Of a stretch of 27,586 nt of DNA, positions 8,023 through 14,365 are shown piece after piece. The DNA comes from Collinsella sp. (lineage in GTDB: Bacteria > Actinomycetota > Coriobacteriia > Coriobacteriales > Coriobacteriaceae). The stretch is taken from the NCBI GenBank assembly GCA_019419545.1, contig DXZT01000041.1:1-27586 (forward strand). The letters are read 5' to 3'. A program made the translations under genes and the position numbers. Numbering within the stretch: the first letter of the stretch is position 1; each line of letters starts with the position of its first letter. The notes beneath the pieces were generated by a model. It saw nothing but the letters and a program-made list of their open reading frames with translations. It did no database searches and was not told where the DNA came from.

Positions 8023-8386
8023 GGGGGCGACTGGTTTCGACACGATAGCTCTGAGAGAGGAAGCAAGCCGAGGTCTCCTCGCCTCGTTAAACAGGGGTAC
8101 CGTCAAATTGAATTGACAACAACTCTTCTTTTGAGCCTATGGCTCTCGCTGCTTAATTTATAGCGGCGCGTCAACCCGGTGATTTCCCCGACACCGGCGC
8201 GACGTCATGTTAGGGGAATGCTCCTGCGCACGTAATCGGTATGGCGCGGGCTAAGACCGAACCGGTTAGGACGCCGCGAGCGTGTCGCTGCGCGCAAAGC
8301 GTCCGAGACAAAACCAGCGACTGAGCTTGGAGATGCCAATCAGGGGGCTTTCGTGGACCGGAGTTCGATTCTCCGCGCCTCCACCA
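8023..8386 (+). ncRNA. ssrA: Transfer-messenger RNA (tmRNA)
   Basis: This is a one-piece tmRNA of about 364 nt that rescues stalled ribosomes and tags their products for proteolysis. The 5' end GGGGGCGACTGG (from 8023) and 3' end CGCCTCCACCA form a seven-pair acceptor stem with one G-T pair. The 3' side has a T arm, CGGAG-TTCGATT-CTCCG (8359-8375), and an encoded CCA (8384-8386). The tag frame reads DNNSSFEPMALAA then TAA (8115-8156), ending in the usual Ala-Leu-Ala-Ala degron. An in-frame TGA at 8109-8111 means the resume codon can be no earlier than ATT at 8112, so the tag may begin with Ile or Asp. Several internal stems expected of the pseudoknots are present, for example GGACGC/GCGTCC near 8270-8306. 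Confidence 0.96.
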
Positions 8387-8394
8387 TATGTAAC

Positions 8395-8428
8395 AGGCAG
8401 GTAGAGAAGTGTCTCTACCTGCCTTTTT
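8395..8428 (+). terminator. Intrinsic terminator of ssrA
   Basis: AGGCAGGTAGAGA (8395-8407) is perfectly complementary to TCTCTACCTGCCT (8412-8424), with a four-base loop and a T run to 8428, starting nine bases after the tmRNA CCA end. Confidence 0.9.
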
Positions 8429-8443
8429 ATTACTTACAGATAC

Positions 8444-8576
8444 CGCGGAGAATCGAACTCTGCGCAGGGCGCGAGCGTTAAGCAAACGCGGAGCGTTTGT
8501 AGCGAGCGGGCGAGGACGCCGGCAGGCGGCCGAAGCCGGTGCGGATTTGCGAAGCAAATACGCGGATTCTCCGCGC
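8444..8576. repeat. Compact chain-of-hairpins element carrying an inverted piece of the tmRNA T arm
   Basis: The left end (8444-8460) is an exact 17-base reverse complement of tmRNA 8361-8377. The right end GATTCTCCGCGC (8565-8576) is a direct copy of part of the same segment, so the ends form an inverted pair. Between them are tight hairpins with three-base loops: AAACGC/GCGTTT (8484-8498), ATTTGC/GCAAAT (8545-8559) and CGCGGA/TCCGCG (8561-8575), plus CCGGC/GCCGG. There is no credible gene. It resembles a REP- or MITE-like element. Confidence 0.55.
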
Positions 8577-8647
8577 AAAGCTTCAACCCTATGCAGATGC
8601 GATGCCGATCGGACTGCAGCCTGCCATGCCCCGCATCAACGTCGCCC

Positions 8648-8895
8648 CAGGCGGAAAATCCATCCCAGAATTCCGGCTCAGACTGGGATGCGGTTTCCGG
8701 ATGACGTTTCAAGCGGAAACTGCATCCCGGAATCGACGCTCGGAATGGGATTCATTTTCCGGAAGACGCCTCAAGCGGAAACTGCAACCCGGAATCGAGC
8801 CGTAGGGCGGGACGCGCTTTCCCAACGGCAGCCCAGGCGGAAAGCGCATCCCGGAATCCCGCCTCAAACTGGGACGCACTTTCCGCTTCACCTGC
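8648..8895. repeat. Four tandem 62-bp repeats, each a hairpin
   Basis: Units start at 8648, 8710, 8772 and 8834, exactly 62 bases apart. Each begins CAAGCGG or CAGGCGG, continues with GGAAA, a near-CATCCC block and GGAATC, and ends with GGGA..-..TTTCC. In each unit a left arm of about 15 bases starting CGGAAA pairs with a right arm ending TTTCCG (13 of 15 pairs in units 2 and 4), separated by 18 bases. The copies have diverged, the third most. No ribosome binding site or coding signal was seen. The array ends about 65 bases before the lipase ribosome binding site. Confidence 0.8.
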
Positions 8896-8971
8896 CGCCT
8901 CGAAAAACCTGCGCGCCCTCCATCCCAAAACTGGGTAGAAGAAAGCCAAAACGCAATCGCAGGAGGTCAAT

Positions 8972-9850
8972 ATGACTGCAGAAGATAAGGCAAAGAACGC
9001 CGGCAAGGTCGCGCTCGTCTTGGAGGGTGGCAGTTTTCGTGGGCAGTTTACCGCCGGCGTGCTCGACGTTCTCATGGAGGCCGGTGTCGAAATTCCGGCG
9101 GTATATGGCGTATCGGCCGGTGCGCTCAACGGCGTCAACTACAAGTCACGCCAGATCGGTCGCGTCAATCGCATCAACCTGACCTTCTGCAATGACAACC
9201 GCTACATGGGTGCCGCATCCTTCGCATCCACGGGCTCCATCGTGGGTTACGACTTTATCTTCAACGATATCCAGGACCGCCTGGATCCCTTTGACAATGA
9301 GGCGTTCGACGCGAGCCCCATCGAGATGTACGCCGTCGCGACGGACATGCTGTTTGGAACCGCTGCCTACCTGCCGGTCAAAAGCGCCGTGCTCGACCTC
9401 GATGCTGTGCGCGCCTCCACCTCGCTGCCGCTGGTGACGCCGCCGGTCGAGATCGACGGGCACAAATACGTCGACGGCGGCGTGGCCGATTCGGTTCCTA
9501 TCGAGCATGTGCTCGAGGAGGCGGGCTTCGACCGTGCGGTCGTCATCGTCACCCAGGACCGCTCGTACGAGAAAAAGCCCTACGAGTTTATGCCTGCCGC
9601 GCGCGCCCGCTATGCCGACTACCCCTACCTGCTCGAGGCTATCGAGACGCGCCACGACCGCTATAACCTCCAGCGCATGCACCTGTGGAAGTATGAGCGC
9701 GAGGGCCGCGCGCTGGTCATCGCTCCGCAAAAGCCGGTCGAGGTCGGCCATGTCGAGCACGATCCGGCAAAGCTTTTGGACCTGTATATCCAGGGCCGTC
9801 AGGAGGCAAAGCGCCTGCTCGCGGAAATCCAAGAGTTCGTTGAGCGCTAG
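8972..9850 (+). CDS. Patatin-like phospholipase family protein
   Basis: This is a 292-residue serine acyl hydrolase of the patatin/RssA/YjjU type, with a Ser-Asp dyad. Visible features are the oxyanion-hole loop LEGGSFRGQF (residues 17-26), the nucleophile elbow GVSAG (Ser48), and the catalytic DGG motif at Asp168 within YVDGGVADSVP. The C-terminal third is helical and charged. No signal peptide is present, so it probably acts in the cytoplasm or at the inner face of the membrane on phospholipid or other acyl esters. ATG at 8972 is preceded by AGGAGG at 8961-8966. It is monocistronic, lying between the tandem-repeat array and the ribosomal protein operon. Substrate is not determinable from sequence. 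Confidence 0.88.
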   Translation: MTAEDKAKNAGKVALVLEGGSFRGQFTAGVLDVLMEAGVEIPAVYGVSAGALNGVNYKSRQIGRVNRINLTFCNDNRYMGAASFASTGSIVGYDFIFNDIQDRLDPFDNEAFDASPIEMYAVATDMLFGTAAYLPVKSAVLDLDAVRASTSLPLVTPPVEIDGHKYVDGGVADSVPIEHVLEEAGFDRAVVIVTQDRSYEKKPYEFMPAARARYADYPYLLEAIETRHDRYNLQRMHLWKYEREGRALVIAPQKPVEVGHVEHDPAKLLDLYIQGRQEAKRLLAEIQEFVER

Positions 9851-9950
9851 CGACGGCGAACCCTCAAAAAATGACAACAGCTAAAGAGTTGGAAAAATCA
9901 CGGCTCGTGGATGACATGTGCAGAAACTCTGGTCGGAGCCAAAATACCTG

Positions 9951-9978
9951 TTGACTCGTACGGCGAGCGGGGTAATAT
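9951..9978 (+). promoter_or_regulatory. Promoter of the rplM-rpsI operon
   Basis: TTGACT (9951-9956) and TAATAT (9973-9978) lie 16 bases apart, close to consensus, leaving an untranslated leader of roughly 60 bases before rplM. Confidence 0.65.
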
Positions 9979-10044
9979 GGACGGGTTACTTGCAGAGCCC
10001 CGTGAATCTCTGTAACAACACGTACTGTACATGGAGGAGTCTAA

Positions 10045-10488
10045 GTGATTTCGAAATCGACTCACTACGCCAAGCAGGGCGAGGTCCAGCGCAACTGGGT
10101 TCTCGTCGACGCCGATGGTGCTGTCCTGGGCCGTCTTGCCACCCAGATCGCAATGATCCTGCGCGGTAAGAACAAGCCCCAGTTCACGCCCAACAGCGAC
10201 TGCGGCGACTTCGTTGTCGTCATCAACGCCGATAAGGTCCAGCTTACCGGTAACAAGGCCGACACGAAGACCTATTATCGCCACAGCGGCTACAACGGCG
10301 GCCTCAAGGCTGAGAGCTTCCGCCAGGCTATGGAGAAGCACCCGGAGAAGGTCATCGAGCGCGCCGTTCGCGGTATGCTGCCCAAGACCACCCTCGGCCG
10401 TGCCCAGATGACCAAGCTTAAGGTCTACGCTGGTGCCGAGCATCCGCATGCTGCCCAGAACCCCACGAAGATTGAGCTGGAGGCTTAA
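10045..10488 (+). CDS. rplM: 50S ribosomal protein L13
   Basis: The 147-residue protein is full length for bacterial L13, an early-assembling 23S rRNA-binding protein of the large subunit. Characteristic blocks are WVLVDADGAVLGRLAT near the N-terminus, the GDFVVVINADKVQLTGNK segment, TYYRHSGYNGG, and ERAVRGMLPKTTLGR. The GTG start at 10045 follows GGAGGAG (10033-10039). rpsI begins two bases after the stop codon, the near-universal L13-S9 pairing. A good promoter lies about 60 bases upstream. Confidence 0.98.
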   Translation: MISKSTHYAKQGEVQRNWVLVDADGAVLGRLATQIAMILRGKNKPQFTPNSDCGDFVVVINADKVQLTGNKADTKTYYRHSGYNGGLKAESFRQAMEKHPEKVIERAVRGMLPKTTLGRAQMTKLKVYAGAEHPHAAQNPTKIELEA

Positions 10489-10490
10489 AG

Positions 10491-10886
<396 letters not shown>

Positions 10887-10916
10887 GGTTTTATCTCCTT
10901 ACGAGATACAATGTAC

Positions 10917-10958
10917 AAGCGGGGCCTGCCGATTCCTCGGCGGGTCCCGCTTTTCTTT
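10917..10958 (+). terminator. Intrinsic terminator of rplM-rpsI
   Basis: The 16-base arms 10917-10932 and 10937-10952 (AAGCGGG..., ...CCCGCTT) pair with only G-T wobbles around a TTCC loop, followed by TTTTCTTTTT. Confidence 0.9.
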
Positions 10959-11009
10959 TTCGACTAGGGTGGGCGGTTGCATATCGCCTGCTAGGGAAGG
11001 AGCGATCCT

Positions 11010-12347
11010 ATGCCCCAGAACATCTTCGGTACCGACGGCGTCCGTGGCGTCGCCAATGCCGACCTCTCGTGCGACCTCGCGTTTCGCCTGGGCCGCGCGG
11101 CGACCAAGTTCCTTGGTCCGGATATCTGCGTCGGCCGCGACACGCGTCTTTCGGGTACCATGCTCGAGAGTGCTCTGACCGCTGGCATTATGGCCGAGGG
11201 CGGCCGTCCGCACTGCTGCGGCGTTATCCCTACGCCGGCCGTGGCGCTGCTCACCGTCCAAAATGAGCTCGACGGTGGCATCGTCATCTCCGCTTCGCAC
11301 AATCCGCCGGAGTTCAACGGCATCAAGTTCTTTAGCCGCAAGGGCATGAAGCTTCCCGATGCTGTCGAGGAAGAGATCAGCGCCTGGGTCATGTCCGAGG
11401 AGGCCATGGCTGCCGACACGCTGCCGACCGGCGCCGGTGTGGGTCACATCATCAAGATGAAAGACGCCCGCAAGGCCTATGTCGATCATGCCATCAGCAC
11501 GCTCGACGGCCTTAAGCTCGATGGCCTGGTTGTTGCCGTCGACTGCGGCCACGGTGCTTCCTGCCAGACCACGCCCGCTGCGCTGCAGCGCCTGGGCGCC
11601 ACGGTCCATGCCATCAACACTGATTACTGCGGCACCGACATTAACGTTGAGTGCGGCTCCACTCACCTTGAGCCCCTGCGCGAGCTCGTGCTGCGCACCC
11701 ACGCCGATATCGGCCTGGCCCACGACGGCGACGCCGACCGCGTGCTGTTCGTCGACGGCGAGGGCAATGAGATCGACGGTGACTACATCCTGGCTATCTG
11801 CGGTTCTGACCTCGCCGCCCGCGGCAAGCTCGCCAACTCCGAGATCGTCTCGACCGTCATGTGCAACCTTGGCTTCTCCATCGCTATGAAGGAGCAGGGC
11901 TTCGAGATGGTTCAGACCGCCGTGGGGGACCGCTACGTTTTGGAGCGCATGCTCGCGGATGGCGCCGTCATCGGCGGCGAACAGTCCGGCCACATCATCT
12001 TCCTGGAGCACAACACCACCGGTGACGGCCTGGTGACGGCTCTGCAGCTGCTGGCCGTGCTCAAGCGCACCGGTCGTACCCTCACTGATCTTGCCGGCAT
12101 CATGAAGAAGTACCCGCAGGTACTCGTCAACGTGCATTCCGACAACAAGGCCGGCCTGGACGATTGCCAGCCCATCTGGGATGCCGTCGCTGCCGCCGAG
12201 AAGGAGCTTGACGGCCGCGGCCGCATTCTGGTGCGCCCGAGCGGTACCGAGCCGCTGGTCCGTGTTATGGCCGAGGCGGAGACGCACGAGCTCACTCAGC
12301 GTGTTGTCGACGACATCGTCGAGGTTGTCAAGCGCGAACTTCCCTAA
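11010..12347 (+). CDS. glmM: Phosphoglucosamine mutase
   Basis: This 445-residue enzyme converts glucosamine-6-phosphate to glucosamine-1-phosphate for UDP-GlcNAc and peptidoglycan synthesis. Family marks are the N-terminal FGTDGVRGVAN, the phosphoserine loop SASHNPPEFNG (Ser96 is the phosphorylated residue), the Mg-binding DGDADR (Asp239, Asp241, Asp243), the sugar-binding GGEQSGH, and the C-terminal phosphate-binding RPSGTEPLVRVM. Length and domain order are standard for GlmM. The ATG at 11010 follows AAGGAG. It lies downstream of rplM-rpsI, a common neighbourhood in Gram-positives, but behind a terminator, so it probably has its own promoter in the 50-base gap. Confidence 0.97.
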   Translation: MPQNIFGTDGVRGVANADLSCDLAFRLGRAATKFLGPDICVGRDTRLSGTMLESALTAGIMAEGGRPHCCGVIPTPAVALLTVQNELDGGIVISASHNPPEFNGIKFFSRKGMKLPDAVEEEISAWVMSEEAMAADTLPTGAGVGHIIKMKDARKAYVDHAISTLDGLKLDGLVVAVDCGHGASCQTTPAALQRLGATVHAINTDYCGTDINVECGSTHLEPLRELVLRTHADIGLAHDGDADRVLFVDGEGNEIDGDYILAICGSDLAARGKLANSEIVSTVMCNLGFSIAMKEQGFEMVQTAVGDRYVLERMLADGAVIGGEQSGHIIFLEHNTTGDGLVTALQLLAVLKRTGRTLTDLAGIMKKYPQVLVNVHSDNKAGLDDCQPIWDAVAAAEKELDGRGRILVRPSGTEPLVRVMAEAETHELTQRVVDDIVEVVKRELP

Positions 12348-12377
12348 TGGTCAAAAACGGGTGCCAAGTGGTAAACT
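12348..12377 (+). promoter_or_regulatory. Possible promoter of the PTS IIA gene
   Basis: TGGTCA (12348-12353) and TAAACT (12372-12377) are 18 bases apart, with TG one base before the -10 hexamer. The -35 is weak, and read-through from glmM is also possible because no terminator is visible between the genes. Confidence 0.35.
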
Positions 12378-12418
12378 GTTAAAGCTATTTTGATTGATTG
12401 GTATGTCCGAGGGGGAGC

Positions 12419-12916
12419 ATGTTCACTAAAGTCCTAAGGTCTTTTGGTATGCGTGGACGAGTTCTTACGCTGGATGCTCCCATCTCGGGCGACGTCATTC
12501 CGTTGTCCGAGGTCAATGACCAGACATTTGCCACCGGCCTTTTGGGCCAGGGCGTGGCGATTCAGCCTACCGGCACGCGTGTGATTGCGCCGGCAGACGC
12601 CAAGGTCGAGGCCATTTTTCCCACGGGTCACGCCGTTGCGCTCAACACGGTCGATGGCCTAGACGTGCTCATCCACGTTGGTTTGGACACTGTTCAGCTT
12701 GAGGGCAAGCATTTTAGCGTGCATGCACAGGTGGGCGATGTCGTCCATAAGGGTGACGTGCTCATCGAGTTCGATCGCGAGGCAATTGCTGCCGAGGGCT
12801 ACGATGTGACGGTTCCCATCTTGGTGTGCAACTCCGTTGAGTTCTCGAGTATCAAGGGCTCCGTTGGTGCGCATGTCGAAGAGATGGACCAGCTCATCGT
12901 TGCTCGCGAGCGCTAG
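12419..12916 (+). CDS. Glucose-type PTS phosphocarrier IIA protein (Crr-like)
   Basis: This is a 165-residue stand-alone EIIA-Glc-family domain that takes phosphate from HPr and passes it to a sugar-specific IIB. Visible are the conserved APISGDVIPLSEV opening, GQGVAI, VIAPADAKVEAIFPTGHAV with His71, and the active-site segment DVLIHVGLDTV with phosphoacceptor His86. The later VGDVVHKGDVLIEFD is also typical. ATG at 12419 has a G-rich ribosome binding site (12409-12417) that is unusually close. An in-frame TTG at 12398 is the alternative start and would add seven residues. The fixed partner is not in the window. Placement between glmM and nagB suggests uptake of glucose, GlcNAc or glucosamine, by inference. 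Confidence 0.92.
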   Translation: MFTKVLRSFGMRGRVLTLDAPISGDVIPLSEVNDQTFATGLLGQGVAIQPTGTRVIAPADAKVEAIFPTGHAVALNTVDGLDVLIHVGLDTVQLEGKHFSVHAQVGDVVHKGDVLIEFDREAIAAEGYDVTVPILVCNSVEFSSIKGSVGAHVEEMDQLIVARER

Positions 12917-12958
12917 TAAGTGCACGTGGCCATTAGCCTACAATTCAAACACGTTTAT

Positions 12959-12988
12959 GGAGGGCGCCCTTGAAAGAGGGCGCCCTCC
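12959..12988 (+). terminator. Strong hairpin after the PTS IIA gene, lacking a T tract
   Basis: GGAGGGCGCCCT (12959-12970) and AGGGCGCCCTCC (12977-12988) are perfectly complementary with a six-base loop. No T run follows, so it may be a T-less terminator, an mRNA 3'-end stabiliser or a regulatory site. Confidence 0.5.
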
Positions 12989-13188
12989 GTGGCAAGATGG
13001 GATTTGTCCGAAGCTAAACGGCTTTGGGTCACCGTGGACGGGCAGGGGCCTCGACGCGGCTAGACACGAGACACATACATTACGCGACCTCGCCCTGGTG
13101 GCCGCACACGTTGGTTGCGGCCGACGCGGGCCGCGGGCAAGTGCTTGTAAGGGGAGCCTTGCCTCTCTTGTACGAGAAAGGACGCGTA
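12989..13188 (+). other. GC-rich structured leader upstream of nagB, no gene
   Basis: This 200-base stretch has no supported gene. It contains GGCCGCA (13100-13106) pairing with TGCGGCC (13116-13122), and GGCAAG (13136-13141) pairing with CTTGCC (13158-13163), the latter ending about 13 bases before the nagB ribosome binding site. It may be an untranslated leader. No glmS-type ribozyme core or known riboswitch was recognised, and no convincing promoter. Confidence 0.35.
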
Positions 13189-13917
13189 ATGAAGATCATT
13201 AAAGCTAAAGACTACGAGGATATGAGCCGCAAGGCCGCCAATATTATCTCGGCGCAGGTTATCCTCAAGCCCGATTGTGTGCTGGGCCTTGCCACCGGCT
13301 CCACCCCGATCGGTGCCTACAAGCAGCTCGCTGCTTGGTACGAGAAGGGCGACGTCGACTTTGCCGAGGTCAGCACCTACAACCTTGACGAGTATCGTGG
13401 CCTTTCGCACGACGATCCCCAGAGCTACCACTACTTTATGCGTGAGAACTTCTTCGATCACATCAACATCGACCTGAACAATACGCATGTGCCCGACGGT
13501 TCCAACCCCGATGCCGCCGCTGCCTGCTCTGAGTACGACAAGGTCGTCGCTGCCGCCGGTTATCCCGATCTGCAGCTGCTCGGTATTGGCAACAACGGCC
13601 ACATCGGCTTCAACGAGCCCGATGACCACTTCTCCAAGGGCACGCACTGCGTCGACCTCACCGAGAGCACCATTCAGGCCAACAGCCGACTGTTCGACAG
13701 CATCGACGACGTTCCCCGTCAGGCCTACACCATGGGTACCCAGACCATCATGTATGCCCGCATGATTCTGGTCGTCGCCAACGGCGAGGCCAAGGCTCAG
13801 GCCGTGCATGACATGTGCTATGGTCCGGTTACGCCCGAGTGCCCGGCTTCGATCCTGCAGCTGCACACCAACTGCGTTGTCGTTGCCGACGAGGCCGCCC
13901 TTTCGCTCTGCGAGTAG
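13189..13917 (+). CDS. nagB: Glucosamine-6-phosphate deaminase
   Basis: This 242-residue enzyme converts glucosamine-6-phosphate to fructose-6-phosphate and ammonia, feeding amino sugars into glycolysis. Features are the phosphate-binding LGLATGSTPIGAY, STYNLDEYRGL containing the general base Asp67, and the active-site loop GIGNNGHIGFNEP with His138 and Glu143. The loop has Asn136 where the E. coli enzyme has Asp; I recall the same Asn in Bacillus-type NagB, so it is not a defect. The protein is short, like B. subtilis NagB, and lacks the C-terminal extension of the allosteric E. coli form. ATG at 13189 follows GAAAGGA. It acts in the reverse metabolic direction to the nearby glmM, with a PTS IIA gene between them. 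Confidence 0.96.
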   Translation: MKIIKAKDYEDMSRKAANIISAQVILKPDCVLGLATGSTPIGAYKQLAAWYEKGDVDFAEVSTYNLDEYRGLSHDDPQSYHYFMRENFFDHINIDLNNTHVPDGSNPDAAAACSEYDKVVAAAGYPDLQLLGIGNNGHIGFNEPDDHFSKGTHCVDLTESTIQANSRLFDSIDDVPRQAYTMGTQTIMYARMILVVANGEAKAQAVHDMCYGPVTPECPASILQLHTNCVVVADEAALSLCE

Positions 13918-13949
13918 CGCGAATCCTGCAGCTCGACATAGCCTTGCCT

Positions 13950-13978
13950 AAGGCCTCCGCTTTGCGGGGGCCTTTTTG
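13950..13978 (+). terminator. Intrinsic terminator of nagB
   Basis: AAGGCCTCCGC (13950-13960) pairs with GCGGGGGCCTTT (from 13964) around a TTT loop, followed by a T tract. Confidence 0.88.
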
Positions 13979-14365
13979 CTATCCCTTTCCGCCCGCTTGA
14001 CCAAAATCTTGCCGCAAGCTTGACGAATGCCGGATGCTCAACAGCTTGATTCATTCCATACCAGATTCTATGCAAAAATGCCACTAAAAGGTCGTAGACG
14101 GTAGCGGGTGCTAGGCGAGTTGAATGACATAGCTGAACCTTGTTCATTTGCGTTACACTGCCGCTTAGATGGGACAAGCTGACAAGCTCATTTACCTGCT
14201 TAAAGACCGATTTGTCGGGGGATTAATAACAATCGGCCCTCGCTGTACAAAAACTTGCCGCTTGCGTACCAAAAGACAACCTAGAACACAAGGTCGCTCT
14301 ATTCATAGCGCGGCTTGTATGGTCTTGCGGTTACAGTGTCCATACGGTCGAGTTGAGGAGCGGGC
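13979..14365 (+). other. Long intergenic region before the BTAD-like regulator
   Basis: About 390 bases without a supported gene, noticeably richer in A and T than the flanks. It contains a possible -10, TACACT (14154-14159), with no convincing -35, and several short CTTG/CAAG repeats. Small frames here lack ribosome binding sites. It probably carries the regulator's promoter and leader. Confidence 0.4.

Noticed and set aside
8361..8576. Integration (att) site of a genomic island at ssrA
   Set aside because: The long match is inverted rather than direct, the direct copy is only 12 bases, and no integrase or island genes follow.
8648..8895. CRISPR array
   Set aside because: The 62-base units are contiguous and diverged, with no constant short repeat alternating with unique spacers and no cas genes nearby.
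12989..13188. glmS-type ribozyme ahead of nagB
   Set aside because: The conserved ribozyme core was not seen, and the downstream gene is nagB rather than glmS.
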